Positions 48,851-57,758 are shown, numbered from the stretch's first letter. The stretch is 64,000 nt of DNA from Erwinia sp. S63 (GCF_016625195.1 NZ_JACVUP010000001.1:682001-746000), one strand, 5' to 3'. The notes: generated by a model not told the origin, from the sequence alone. Numbers and translations: made by a program.

Positions 48851-49327
48851 TTATCTGTTTCTTATTGGCTCCATTTTTCGGATGTGATGCTGTGTCGAGC
48901 ACTGAGCGGTTAAACTCACCGTCCATTTACTACCCCTTAGTAGCTGATCTCCATTGGCCTTAATCTTCAGGGTGGAATTCGGTTGCGATTTTATTAAAGT
49001 CAATCCTTTTCCCGTATATGTATTTGGCTGCCAGTCATCACCCGCAAGCATGATATTGATTTTGTCACGATGATTGTCTTTGTCTGGCAAGGAGTAATGT
49101 CCAGGGGGGTGCTCGATACCGCCCCCATTTTCCCAAATAAGCAGTTTGCAGTCGTCATTAACACCAGAAATATGGACGATAGCAAGTTCAGTACCATCTG
49201 TAATTCTGCCAGTAGTTAAATCTGACTTAGGTATAATTGTTACCTGAAAAGCATCAACGCTTGAATTAAGGCAAATAAGAATAAATGCCACATAGATTAA
49301 CCGGGCTTTTCTGACAGGATGAGACAT
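48851..49327 (-). CDS. Dr/Afa-like minor subunit or adhesin
   Basis: 158 residues. Signal peptide about 1-26 (LIYVAFILICLNSSVDA). The mature part has one Cys pair (DDCKLL and TAQCST) and segments (NHRDKINIMLAGDDW, GSKWTVSLTAQC) reminiscent of Dr/Afa-type FGL adhesins. GGAG six bases upstream favours the ATG at 49327 over one at 49339 directly after the usher stop. It lies immediately downstream of the usher gene. Confidence 0.65.
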   Translation of the reverse strand: MSHPVRKARLIYVAFILICLNSSVDAFQVTIIPKSDLTTGRITDGTELAIVHISGVNDDCKLLIWENGGGIEHPPGHYSLPDKDNHRDKINIMLAGDDWQPNTYTGKGLTLIKSQPNSTLKIKANGDQLLRGSKWTVSLTAQCSTQHHIRKMEPIRNR

Positions 49328-49339
49328 GAAGGACTCCAT

Positions 49340-51826
49340 CTACTTACACTGTGCGGTTGTAAAATACATGCCAGATGATGCGTTCACACTTCCTAACTGA
49401 TATTGGCATTTATATTCCTGAGCCCCCGCTTTAACAGTTAGTATTCCTTTAGAAGATAAGCCAGACAGATATACTCTTCCCTTATTATCAACAACTGCCT
49501 CAGTTGATGAAGAAGACTCAATACGTACGAGTGAGCCGAATGGCAGTTTGTGTCCATCTGGTCCTAATAACGTAATAATCGCCTTGGCACCTATTTGAGT
49601 TTCGTATTTAATGGGAATTACAGCACCAGCTGTTGGGATAACTTTCTTGTCGGTAATGTTTATTTCAGCCTCTGATGAGAAAGTCGTTGGGTCTAATGAC
49701 ACAGTATTTTCATGGTATGGGCTCAGATAGGGCTGCGCCGTATATCCCCGGTAATCTGTCTGGATTCCTGGCGTACCCGAAACTTTCACACCCGAAGCGC
49801 CTCTTGCCTCAATGAGTGCATTACTTTCACCCAGTGTCTGCGTGAGGGTTACTCCATGTCCATGAGCGATTAATCCTCCCTCCAGCGCTACCGATCGCTG
49901 ACGGTAATTACGTTCATAGCTATAACCACCCGAAAATTTTCCATACGTCCCGATCCATCCCAGATAAACATCTCCATTGCTGGCACTGTCTTCTTTCCCT
50001 GGTTTATAGCGCTGATCGACACTCCATTGGAGGCGCTGATCAAAAGCATCACCGTTCAATCCCGCCGAATGAATTTCCCGACCTGATGAGGCATTCGTAT
50101 ACCGGTAAGACGCACGCGTATTGCCACCCACCCATTTGCTGAGAGGAACGCTCAGCCAGAGGCTGGTGATATGATTTCTTCGATGCCGGTAGCCACTACG
50201 ATTCATGGACCAGTCCAGAGATAGCGTCATACCATAAAATGGAATGGAGTAGCCCGCATTGAAGCTGGTGTCGTGCAGATGGCTGTTCCAGTACGTTTCA
50301 TGGAAAGCGCTGGCATGAAGATAACCCCAGTTACCTATACCCTGACTGACGTAAAGTCCTGTGCGGCTCTTCCTTTTGCGTCTTACATGAAAGATATTTT
50401 TAGCGTTGTTACTCCGCCAGCTGTCGAGCGTTTCGCTCAGCGTCAGGTAGTTCGCCTGGCTGAACTGAAAGTTGACCAGAGAAAAAGAGGTGTTAGTCGC
50501 GACAATCTCTTTGCTGTAGCGCATGCGCCATGACTGACCCCGCATTATTTCCTGTCCGGAAAGCTGCCCGCGACTGAAGTTGACATCAGCAGACAAGGCT
50601 CCCCAGTCGCCCATACTCAGACCCACGCCGACGGAAGGTGACTGATAGTGACGTGATGCCTGCAAGCCTCCATACAGGGTGAACCCGCCAGGCAATCCAT
50701 ATATGGCGGTGGACTCCATAACCGGGGCAGGGATAACCTGCTTATCGTGAGAGCGGTACTGTCCGGCCATCACACTGTAGCGCAGGTAACCCTCTTTGAC
50801 GGCAACGGCGGGGGTCTGAAATGGCACAGTGAACACCTGCGGCACACCATCGGCTTCCCACACCGTGACCTGGAAATCGCCACCCGAGCCGGTTGAGTTC
50901 AAATCTGCCAGAGCAAAGGGGCCCGCTGCGACGATCTGGTTATAGACTGTGTATCCATTCTGCTTCACTTCTACACGAGCCTGCGTTCTGGCGACACCGC
51001 GGATAACTGGCGCGAACATATACTGACTGGACGGCACCATGCGGTCATCAGAGGCGAGCATCACGCCGCGAAAAGGGACGCTGTCGAAAATCACTGAAGA
51101 AGTAGTACGCTCTCCCAGCGTCAGACGACTGTTGATGTCATTGAGCCCCCTCTCCAGGTAAGTATTGATAGCATGCCACTGACCGGGGATTCCTTTCGTC
51201 TGATGCCATTCAGTGTCATTTCTGAGTCGCCAGGCACCCAGATTAAAACCAGGACTCAACCGCAGCCAGGAATACTGAGACGTTCTGCCGGAAGGTCCCC
51301 TCATTACACTCTGGCTTGTGACAACACGGTAATTCATCAGAAAGGCGGGAATGCCTTCATCCCATAGTGTCCTGGGCGGGATGTCTTTAAGACCGGGCTT
51401 CATAAATATCTGCGGAATGCTGAGATGTAGAGACTGTTCGTAAAAAAGAAATTCCGACTTTGCGCCGGGTATTTGCGACAGTTCAAATTGTCCGGTGCGA
51501 GTTTCTTTTTCGGAGACTTCTAACCCTTTCATCATTACACCGTACTCTGAAAGCATCGCACGTGTTATGCAGGGCACCAGGGTCTGATGGCCGTTTATGT
51601 CCTGCTCTGGGGTGAATAAAAGTGATTGGTAATCCACGCGGACACCATTCAGTACGACCTCAACCTTATACCTGCCAGGTAACTGGCCACCCTGATTAAA
51701 CACTGACAGGTCGGTATCCGCAGCCGCACCCTCAAGAAGAGCGGGGCTGAAGGTATACGCCTTTCCCTGAGGTGGAACAGCAGCCAGCGCCAGACTGGCC
51801 ACAAGTAGTGGTCTCGTAACAGCCAT
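49340..51826 (-). CDS. Outer-membrane usher protein (FimD family)
   Basis: 828 residues. A signal peptide (MAVTRPLLVASLALAAVPPQ) is followed by the usher N-terminal domain (YTFSPALLEGAAADTDLSVF, QGGQLPGRYKVEVVLNG), the beta-barrel with plug, and the C-terminal domains ending in a Cys pair (KCQYQLGS and TAQCK). It secretes and assembles subunits delivered by the adjacent chaperone. The companion chaperone makes this an FGL-type system. Confidence 0.92.
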   Translation of the reverse strand: MAVTRPLLVASLALAAVPPQGKAYTFSPALLEGAAADTDLSVFNQGGQLPGRYKVEVVLNGVRVDYQSLLFTPEQDINGHQTLVPCITRAMLSEYGVMMKGLEVSEKETRTGQFELSQIPGAKSEFLFYEQSLHLSIPQIFMKPGLKDIPPRTLWDEGIPAFLMNYRVVTSQSVMRGPSGRTSQYSWLRLSPGFNLGAWRLRNDTEWHQTKGIPGQWHAINTYLERGLNDINSRLTLGERTTSSVIFDSVPFRGVMLASDDRMVPSSQYMFAPVIRGVARTQARVEVKQNGYTVYNQIVAAGPFALADLNSTGSGGDFQVTVWEADGVPQVFTVPFQTPAVAVKEGYLRYSVMAGQYRSHDKQVIPAPVMESTAIYGLPGGFTLYGGLQASRHYQSPSVGVGLSMGDWGALSADVNFSRGQLSGQEIMRGQSWRMRYSKEIVATNTSFSLVNFQFSQANYLTLSETLDSWRSNNAKNIFHVRRKRKSRTGLYVSQGIGNWGYLHASAFHETYWNSHLHDTSFNAGYSIPFYGMTLSLDWSMNRSGYRHRRNHITSLWLSVPLSKWVGGNTRASYRYTNASSGREIHSAGLNGDAFDQRLQWSVDQRYKPGKEDSASNGDVYLGWIGTYGKFSGGYSYERNYRQRSVALEGGLIAHGHGVTLTQTLGESNALIEARGASGVKVSGTPGIQTDYRGYTAQPYLSPYHENTVSLDPTTFSSEAEINITDKKVIPTAGAVIPIKYETQIGAKAIITLLGPDGHKLPFGSLVRIESSSSTEAVVDNKGRVYLSGLSSKGILTVKAGAQEYKCQYQLGSVNASSGMYFTTAQCK

Positions 51827-51871
51827 TATTCAGGTCCTGCAAACAGAAAAAGGAAAGCGAATAAGGTCGCG

Positions 51872-52627
51872 TTAATTGAGGTCCGAGATGAATTCCCGGC
51901 TGTCGCCACCATAATCGGTGATGAGCCGCCAGTGGACGGGGCCACGAGCCTCCGGCGATGCGTCCAACTGAAGCGTTCCCATTGGAGGGATATAATTCAG
52001 GCTGGCAATATTTTCGGTACCGAGACGGACGCTTTTCAGATTTATAAAGAAGGGCGTGGGGTTATTGACGGTCAGAACTTTACCGTTTTTTTTCCAGGTC
52101 AGGCTCGATGCAAAATCGTCTGGCGTACCCTTCAGGGACGACGGACGCATAAGCAGCTTCAGACAGGTCTTTATCCTTAACTGGGTCAGAAGCGTGGCAG
52201 TGTGCCCGGCGTTTTTCTTTTTAAACTCAGCATCAGCCCACTCAGAATCCGGCTCAGGAGGGATGCCTGTCAGACAGAGCCAGTAAAGCGACTCTTTGGT
52301 GTCCGTGTCATGATTACTGGTGGCAACAACTTTAATCCGGCTTTGCTGATGGGCGTCCAGCCTGAAGAGCGGCGGCGTTACGATAAAGGGAGCCTTCGAT
52401 TTACCATCCTCTGCAACGACCTCCGACTGAACCAGCATGGGGTACGACTGGGGGTTCATTACGGTCAGCGTTGCGCCGGAGGTGCCAGCGGAATAAATAA
52501 GTCTGGTTGCGCCGGTTTTAACAGAGAAATTTTGCAGTTCCGTCGATATGTTTTGAGCATCTGCATAAGAAAGTGATGACGTTAAAAATAACGCCATGGC
52601 ACTTATTCCAACTGACTTGATTAACAT
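51872..52627 (-). CDS. FGL-type periplasmic fimbrial chaperone
   Basis: 251 residues with signal peptide (cleavage after SYADA). PapD-like fold of two Ig domains. The long F1-G1 loop and the disulfide Cys118-Cys155 (LYWLCLTGIPPE and IKTCLKLLMRP) are hallmarks of the FGL subfamily (Caf1M, PsaB, SafB, AfaB). Subunit-anchoring residues are Arg42 and Lys157. First of the operon chaperone-usher-three subunits; 45 bases separate it from the usher. Confidence 0.92.
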   Translation of the reverse strand: MLIKSVGISAMALFLTSSLSYADAQNISTELQNFSVKTGATRLIYSAGTSGATLTVMNPQSYPMLVQSEVVAEDGKSKAPFIVTPPLFRLDAHQQSRIKVVATSNHDTDTKESLYWLCLTGIPPEPDSEWADAEFKKKNAGHTATLLTQLRIKTCLKLLMRPSSLKGTPDDFASSLTWKKNGKVLTVNNPTPFFINLKSVRLGTENIASLNYIPPMGTLQLDASPEARGPVHWRLITDYGGDSREFISDLN

Positions 52628-52703
52628 TTTTCTTATTGTCCAGATTATAGAGTGAAAGCTAGTTTCAGGGGGCGCTTATGCACTTCTTTATTTAAACTGA
52701 AGA

Positions 52704-53015
52704 CTAGTGCTTTTTAATTGTTCTCATTGTCAGGCGAAGCGTAGGTACATTATTTAAAGGAACGATGTCGGCTTTCAGTACGGTAAATAAAGGAACAATA
52801 TAGGAGTCAGCATCACCAAATTCGTTAAGCATTTCGAGCGCATGCTGCCGGGTCAGGCAGGGGATGTTACCTTTCCCGGATTTAAATTTCACCATCCAGG
52901 CCACCGGTGAGGATATCAGCGAGAGTTTTGCGAGAATATAAACAAGCTGGTCTAACGGTTCCGGCTCTGGATTTTTCAACCTTTCATCAATAAATTCTAT
53001 AAGTTTGTCATTCAT
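52704..53015 (-). CDS. Small protein of unknown function upstream of the chaperone
   Basis: 103 residues, well preceded by AGGAGTCAGAT. No signal peptide. Sequence (MNDKLIEFIDERLKNPEPEP then a helical, partly hydrophobic body) is not one I recognise. It could be a regulator of the fimbrial operon or a left-arm phage gene; spacing of 76 bases to the chaperone allows co-transcription. Confidence 0.6.
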   Translation of the reverse strand: MNDKLIEFIDERLKNPEPEPLDQLVYILAKLSLISSPVAWMVKFKSGKGNIPCLTRQHALEMLNEFGDADSYIVPLFTVLKADIVPLNNVPTLRLTMRTIKKH

Positions 53016-53223
53016 ATCTGACTCCTGCTTATTTTCTTGGGGAGATCTCTGGTGAATTAAAATTCTTATGGTTGTGCTGTGTGTAATAAATTTCCCTGGT
53101 GAAAGACCGTCCTAATGGCTGACGGGATGAAATTAACATTGAGGAAGGAGTGCGTGAAGTCGGAAAACTGAATAAAGCTGTGTATGGAAAACACAGTTTT
53201 ATAGTGTTTAACGTCGGTTTATT

Positions 53224-53472
53224 TTATTCCTGCGGCTGAAAATGAATGCCTCCTGTCCATCCGTTACGCAGTGCGCTCAGACAGAACAGATGCCGGTGTT
53301 CCGACCAGGCCCGGTTTGAAGTATTTATGGCTTTGTCCATGGCTTCGGACCAGAGTTCTGCTGCATCAGTATATTCTCCAAGCCTTTCTGAATTTGCCGC
53401 TGCACTGGCAAGCCGGTAAAAACAGGGGTTGCGCAGTTGATACTTTTTGCCTGCACTCAGGCTGTTTTTCAT
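53224..53472 (-). CDS. ANR-family regulator
   Basis: 82 residues with the ANR pattern: YRLASAAANSERLGEYTDAA, then LWSEAMDKA and NRAWSEHRHLFC. ANR proteins (Aar and relatives) bind and restrain AraC-type virulence activators such as AggR, Rns and CfaD. GGAGG precedes the ATG, which overlaps the recT stop (TAATG), so it is translated with the phage recombination genes. Its position just upstream of an adhesin operon is suggestive. No AraC regulator is seen in the window. Confidence 0.7.
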   Translation of the reverse strand: MKNSLSAGKKYQLRNPCFYRLASAAANSERLGEYTDAAELWSEAMDKAINTSNRAWSEHRHLFCLSALRNGWTGGIHFQPQE

Positions 53473-54539
53473 TACTCATTTCCTCCATCCTGAACTTCAC
53501 GAAGACGAAGGTTTTCGGCTTCTTCTTCCAGTTCGGCTTTACGAACCAGAAAGACATCGGTGGCTTTATCCAGCTGCTCAGGCTTCGACTTGAGTACGCG
53601 GGATGCGTAGGCATAGCATCGCGCAAGCGTGCTAACTGATTTTGTGCTACTGGCGGCTTCGACAAAGTCGGTCAGCAGCTGGTCCGGCGTGCGTTCGCGC
53701 TCCTCTTCTGGAGAAGACTGCATTTTTTTCTTCGCTGCCGGGGTCGCTGGCTTCACTTCCGGTTGTTCAGATTTTCCCGGCGACGGTACTGCTGTGGCGG
53801 AGGAACCCGCCCCCGGCTCTGCTCGGGTGTGAGCGGACTGGTTGATCAGCGCATTCAGGTCATTAGTGGGTGCAGGGGTGATGTCGCGTTCTACCGGCTG
53901 CGCGGTATCCAGTTCATCCGGCGTATACACACCAAGGATGACGTCAGGGCAGTGCAGTCGGGCCCAGCGTTTGACGGCGAGATAGGCCAGCTGCTGTTTC
54001 GGGTCGCTAGCCCACAACGTGGAGTTGCGGACCTGTGCCTGTGACAGCATCAGCTCCAGGAGGCGTGGTTCGTCCTCTCCTTTCATTGTTGCCCATACCC
54101 GCACGCCACAGCCCGCTTCATCAGCCAGTTGCCATGCTGGCGCGATGTATTTGTTGCCTTTGGGTGAGGTTTTCTCGGCGAAGTTGCCGATAATTTTGTC
54201 CCAGGTGCCAAACCATTCGTAATGCAGGCGATCGCGCGTCGGGGCCATTGTAGTGACAATGGCGTTCACGAGCTGTGCCTCATAACCCAGGGTGCCGTTG
54301 ATGGTAAATGTCTTCTGTGCAACAGCGAAAGGGTTCATGCCCCACTGGGATGCCTGCATGGTGACAGCCAGGCAGTCTGCCGGTTTGCCTGCCAGATGCG
54401 CCGGTACGGTGACCCGGCCGTTTGCCATGACTTCGGCAAAACGAAGCAGTTTATCGAGTGCGTCAGGGCTGAAAATCGTTGCTGCAGTACCCGTTATCAC
54501 GGGAGCTGGCTGTGCCTGATGAGTCAGTTCATTATTCAT
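53472..54539 (-). CDS. recT: RecT-like single-strand annealing protein
   Basis: 355 residues with the RecT-family core (MQASQWGMNPFAVAQKTFTI, then GYEAQLVNAIVTT and LAYLAVKRWARLHCPDV). A long charged, low-complexity linker (about 240-300) and a basic-acidic C-terminal helix follow. It anneals homologous DNA during phage recombination together with the upstream exonuclease, whose stop overlaps its ATG by eight bases. Start at 54539 is fixed by that coupling; the frame continues to 54611 without support. Confidence 0.85.
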   Translation of the reverse strand: MNNELTHQAQPAPVITGTAATIFSPDALDKLLRFAEVMANGRVTVPAHLAGKPADCLAVTMQASQWGMNPFAVAQKTFTINGTLGYEAQLVNAIVTTMAPTRDRLHYEWFGTWDKIIGNFAEKTSPKGNKYIAPAWQLADEAGCGVRVWATMKGEDEPRLLELMLSQAQVRNSTLWASDPKQQLAYLAVKRWARLHCPDVILGVYTPDELDTAQPVERDITPAPTNDLNALINQSAHTRAEPGAGSSATAVPSPGKSEQPEVKPATPAAKKKMQSSPEEERERTPDQLLTDFVEAASSTKSVSTLARCYAYASRVLKSKPEQLDKATDVFLVRKAELEEEAENLRLREVQDGGNE

Positions 54540-55356
54540 AGCGGTTGTCCTGTTTCCGGGCCCACTGCGGGCGACTGATTTCTTCGATGCCACCCCAGCA
54601 GTCACTGACACGGCATTGGTGATAGGTATTGAGATTCTTACGACACAGCGAGTGGCCGACTTCTACATCGTCGGGATGTAACCGGAACACGCGCACGGGG
54701 TAGCGGCCGCAGTCGATGCTTTCACTGACGGCAATGAAAGCAAACTGGGGATATTCGCCGAAATGGTTCCTGAACCCTTCGCGGTAATAAGCATCCTGAA
54801 CGTGATAGCGAAACTCCTCGATATGGCGCGAGAAGCGCGACATATCACAGACTTTTTTGACGTCCACGATGACCGGTGTATTGGTCAGGAACTTATCCGG
54901 CCGTATACGGCACAGCTCACCGGTTTCTTCATCTTCCCAGTAAATGGAAGACTCGCAGTGGCCTTCGGATTCAAGCAGGAAGCGCGCGGCATGATGAGCC
55001 AGCACACTTTCACGCATCAGGCCGAGCTTACGCCCCTGTTCAGCGTCCAGTACGGTCATTCCCTTCAGGCTGACTTTAGAAAGAAATTCCTGCTCATCGG
55101 CTTTGCCCTGATTCGTGCGACGGTTGAACTCGGGGGCGATGATGAAGCGTTTATCGAAGTCGTCCGGTTCGAGTAGTAAGCAATGAAGGGCGCTGCCCAT
55201 GTTCAGTGCAGACTTCTTCTCATCGTCTTCAGGTGCTTTTGTGCGCCAGAGAAAACAGGACGGGTCTATCGCAATGTCATCGAGCTGAGATTTACTGATA
55301 CCGGGGCCAGAATGGTAGGCCTCATTGGTGAGGTCGTGATAGATACCAGGTTTCAT
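54532..55356 (-). CDS. RecE-like PD-(D/E)XK exonuclease
   Basis: 274 residues, equivalent to the C-terminal nuclease domain of Rac RecE. Features: PGISKSQLDDIAIDPS, NMGSALHCLLLEPD, and the catalytic PD-DxK arrangement RIRPDKF ... VIVDVKK. It degrades dsDNA 5' to 3' to load the downstream RecT partner. GGAGGAGCC precedes the chosen ATG at 55356. It overlaps the upstream 97-residue gene by four bases. Compared with full RecE (~866), the long N-terminal part is absent. Confidence 0.85.
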   Translation of the reverse strand: MKPGIYHDLTNEAYHSGPGISKSQLDDIAIDPSCFLWRTKAPEDDEKKSALNMGSALHCLLLEPDDFDKRFIIAPEFNRRTNQGKADEQEFLSKVSLKGMTVLDAEQGRKLGLMRESVLAHHAARFLLESEGHCESSIYWEDEETGELCRIRPDKFLTNTPVIVDVKKVCDMSRFSRHIEEFRYHVQDAYYREGFRNHFGEYPQFAFIAVSESIDCGRYPVRVFRLHPDDVEVGHSLCRKNLNTYHQCRVSDCWGGIEEISRPQWARKQDNRYE

Positions 55357-55646
55357 CGTGATGGCTCCTCCCATCCCAACACCACCTGAAGGTCGTAATT
55401 ATCTCTGGCCTGCAGGTAGGCCAGATGGGCAATAAAAGTCAGGTATGGATCGTCGGCATGGATATTGCGACAGCATTTCAGGACTTCAGGATGGAGACGC
55501 CAGAGGCGGAATTCATAGAGACGATCCGGGAAATGCGACAGCAACCGCGTGGCTTCATCGTCGATCCATTTCTCTTTTTCGATAGCAGCCTGTTCTGCCG
55601 TATCAAGGCTTTCTTTAAGACGTTCCTGCTGAAGGAATCTCATCAT
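55353..55646 (-). CDS. Small prophage left-arm protein, 97 residues
   Basis: Acidic, helical (MMRFLQQERLKESLDTAEQA ...), no recognised domain. CAGGAGGG precedes the ATG. It overlaps the genes on both sides by four bases, so it is part of the recombination operon. Could be an accessory of the nuclease, by position only. Confidence 0.65.
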   Translation of the reverse strand: MMRFLQQERLKESLDTAEQAAIEKEKWIDDEATRLLSHFPDRLYEFRLWRLHPEVLKCCRNIHADDPYLTFIAHLAYLQARDNYDLQVVLGWEEPSR

Positions 55647-55828
55647 GGTTTACCCTCCTGAATGATGACTTCAATAAGACGGTCGGCCAGCACTTGCAGC
55701 AGCGGCTTAGGTGGTTTGTGGTGGAAGCTGGCACTGGTAAGGATGTTTCGCGGATGGAATTCAATAGAGCGAACGGGGTGAAAAGGGCGTGCAAAAGCCG
55801 TATCGCCCTTGATGTCAGGTTGCATCAT
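55643..55828 (-). CDS. Small prophage left-arm protein, 61 residues
   Basis: Basic-hydrophobic peptide ending LLQVLADRLIEVIIQEGKP. It starts with two successive ATG codons and overlaps the next gene by four bases. Unknown function; length and coupling support it as real. Confidence 0.55.
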   Translation of the reverse strand: MMQPDIKGDTAFARPFHPVRSIEFHPRNILTSASFHHKPPKPLLQVLADRLIEVIIQEGKP

Positions 55829-55921
55829 GAGTAATAAACCTCTGTAAGTGGTGGGGAGTGAAGGGGGTAAATGCTGTGTGGAAATTTAATGTTAAATCTG
55901 AAAAGTGTTAAAAGACGATTT

Positions 55922-56344
55922 TCACCGCTTTGACAGGGTGATTCCGATGACGGTAATGCAGACCTCGCGCTTGACTACTTTGCCCGGCAGTTTAGCCCCC
56001 TCCGTGCGCATTCCTTTCATGTCTGCGCCGTCCAGTAGCGCAGTGGCCAGATAGGCATGGGTCATATTTGCTCCCTGGAGATTGGACTGGCGAAGATCGG
56101 CATCTGCAAAGCAGGCATTCTTCAGACTGGCAAATGCGAGTATGGCGCCGCGAAGGTCAGCGCCACTAAAGTCAGTGTCATTTAAATCAGCGCCTATCAT
56201 GACGGCACCGCGCAGATCTGCATGGCACAGTGATGCTCCCTCCAGCTTCATGAAGCTGAAATCGGCGCGTTTCCCCTGCTTACCCTGGGTGCGAAGCCAG
56301 CATTTATGGTCCCGCAACGTAATATCGAGCAGCGATTGAGTCAT
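55922..56344 (-). CDS. Pentapeptide-repeat protein A
   Basis: 140 residues. An N-terminal segment (LRDHKCWLRTQGKQGKRADF) is followed by about ten A(D/N)LxX repeats such as GADLNDTDFSGADLRG, expected to form a right-handed quadrilateral beta-helix. Repeat proteins of this kind occur in lambdoid left arms; DNA mimicry and gyrase protection are known for Qnr and MfpA, but nothing here proves it. AAGGAGAACAGAT precedes the ATG at 56344. Related to protein B further upstream. Confidence 0.82.
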   Translation of the reverse strand: MTQSLLDITLRDHKCWLRTQGKQGKRADFSFMKLEGASLCHADLRGAVMIGADLNDTDFSGADLRGAILAFASLKNACFADADLRQSNLQGANMTHAYLATALLDGADMKGMRTEGAKLPGKVVKREVCITVIGITLSKR

Positions 56345-56378
56345 ATCTGTTCTCCTTAAAAATGGAAATTGAGGAGCC

Positions 56379-56398
56379 ACCAGTCAGGCGTGACTGGT
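56379..56398. repeat. Perfect 8-bp hairpin between prophage genes
   Basis: ACCAGTCA-GGCG-TGACTGGT. No T run, so probably an RNA stabiliser or operator. The 150 bases to its right, up to 56552, show nothing else. Confidence 0.5.
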
Positions 56399-56551
56399 CA
56401 TCTCCGTGATGGAAAATGTTTTACTGGGGGTGTGATGCATCAGGTTGCTGACTTATAACGACAGGTCAGAGCCAAAGCAGGTTGTTGAGTGTTGGAGGAG
56501 TAGATTAAAGCTCGTGTGACAGCAGGAAAGATTAAGGAAGGGAAGAGCATT

Positions 56552-56776
56552 TCATCGTGCTTCCTCTGACCTTGCAGCCATACGGGCTTCATTCATTCTT
56601 TCTGCCTTACCTCTGATGGTTGTTTTCAGAAAAAAGACTCCGGATGAGTACACGGTTGCCTCTGGCACCGCATTCAGTGCGGCATCGACAACACGGGCAT
56701 GCTTCAGTAACTGAAGTATGAAAGTTCTGACTTCAAGTACAGAGTCTTCACCATGAAGGGTATAACTAATTTTCAT
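56552..56776 (-). CDS. Small prophage protein, 74 residues
   Basis: Begins MKISYTLHGEDSVLEVRTFI after AAGGG. It ends within a charged tail (RMAARSEEAR). No recognised domain. It lies between the two pentapeptide-repeat genes on the same strand. A longer in-frame start at 56878 overlaps protein B and is less likely. Confidence 0.6.
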   Translation of the reverse strand: MKISYTLHGEDSVLEVRTFILQLLKHARVVDAALNAVPEATVYSSGVFFLKTTIRGKAERMNEARMAARSEEAR

Positions 56777-56811
56777 AACAAAACCCTTATCAGCGGCGGG
56801 ATGCAAGTGGA

Positions 56812-57465
56812 TTAAGCCGTTCCGAAAACGACATGCGGATACAATGAACCAGCAGGCATCATGCCTAAGGATGCCCATTCCGGACGGTCCCCTTCTTCAA
56901 TAAATAGATCGAGTATGTCGAGCAGACGTGGATAAAAGCGAAGAGCTTGACTGCCATCCATATTATTTATTTCCTCTTTACTGAAACGACGCCATTTAGA
57001 AAGTGTGTGCTCCTGGCAGCCCACGCGCAGTGTCATGCCGTTCGTGATTTGGATATGGTAGCGTTCGCCATAAATCACCCATGTTTTTTCGGGGAGCAGA
57101 GTTCCGAGCAGGCAGGCATTACGCAGGTCAGTGCCGCGCAAGTCTGCCCCACGCAGGTCGGCGTAACTCAGATTCGTAGCGTGAAAATGCGCCCCACGAA
57201 GACAGGCACCCATAAGTTTTGCGCCATACAGGTTTGTTCTGTTCAGGTAAGCATCCTGGAGGCAGGCCCCCTCCAGATTCGCGTGGGACAGATCACAGCA
57301 TGGCAGGTGAGTCCCTTGCAGTTGACCCCGCTTAAGCAATGCGCCCCGCAGGTTGAGGCCGCTCAGCGTGTCACCGCAAAGTCGCAATCTTGTACCCGAG
57401 TTTTCACGTGAGTCTATCCATTGCTGATGCTCAGTGATGTGGCGGGATAACTGAATAATGTCCAT
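56812..57465 (-). CDS. Pentapeptide-repeat protein B
   Basis: 217 residues. N-terminus DIIQLSRHITEHQQWIDSRE, then a repeat domain (about 30-125) with units such as YADLRGADLRGTDLRNA. A C-terminal extension of about 90 residues (from LLPEKTWVIYGERYHIQITN) contains no repeats and is shared with phage-borne pentapeptide proteins that I know only as hypothetical. GGAGTTCACC precedes the ATG at 57465; a nearby upstream ATG is possible. Confidence 0.82.
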   Translation of the reverse strand: MDIIQLSRHITEHQQWIDSRENSGTRLRLCGDTLSGLNLRGALLKRGQLQGTHLPCCDLSHANLEGACLQDAYLNRTNLYGAKLMGACLRGAHFHATNLSYADLRGADLRGTDLRNACLLGTLLPEKTWVIYGERYHIQITNGMTLRVGCQEHTLSKWRRFSKEEINNMDGSQALRFYPRLLDILDLFIEEGDRPEWASLGMMPAGSLYPHVVFGTA

Positions 57466-57542
57466 GGTGAACTCCATAAAATAAGAAGAGGAAAGTGATG
57501 CCCGGGAAAGGGCAAATGAAAGTCTCCAGCACTGAAATTTCA

Positions 57543-57758
57543 CTATCCTGATTTAAGTTGTTTGTCGTATTCGGCATGGCTCAGCAGTTGCCAGCTGTCT
57601 CCGTCATCCCTCGATAACAACCGCCAGTTTGGGGTGACATAAAGCGTCAGATAGCCATGCTGAATGGTTCTTCGGGGTCTGATGTTCCCGATACGCCATT
57701 GATGCAGCAGACAACCCGCACGGGTACGCACCCGCTGCGGAATACCGGGTTTGCTCAC
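57543..57758 (-). CDS. Small prophage protein resembling ParE-like phage proteins
   Basis: 71 residues, GTG start at 57758 with GGAGAGAAGCTG upstream. The C-terminal part (LYVTPNWRLLSRDDGDSWQL then LSHAEYDKQL) resembles phage proteins classed as ParE-toxin-like, though only the short strand-turn region is shared. The start overlaps the stop of the 50-residue gene (GTGA), so both are translated together. Confidence 0.55.
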   Translation of the reverse strand: MSKPGIPQRVRTRAGCLLHQWRIGNIRPRRTIQHGYLTLYVTPNWRLLSRDDGDSWQLLSHAEYDKQLKSG

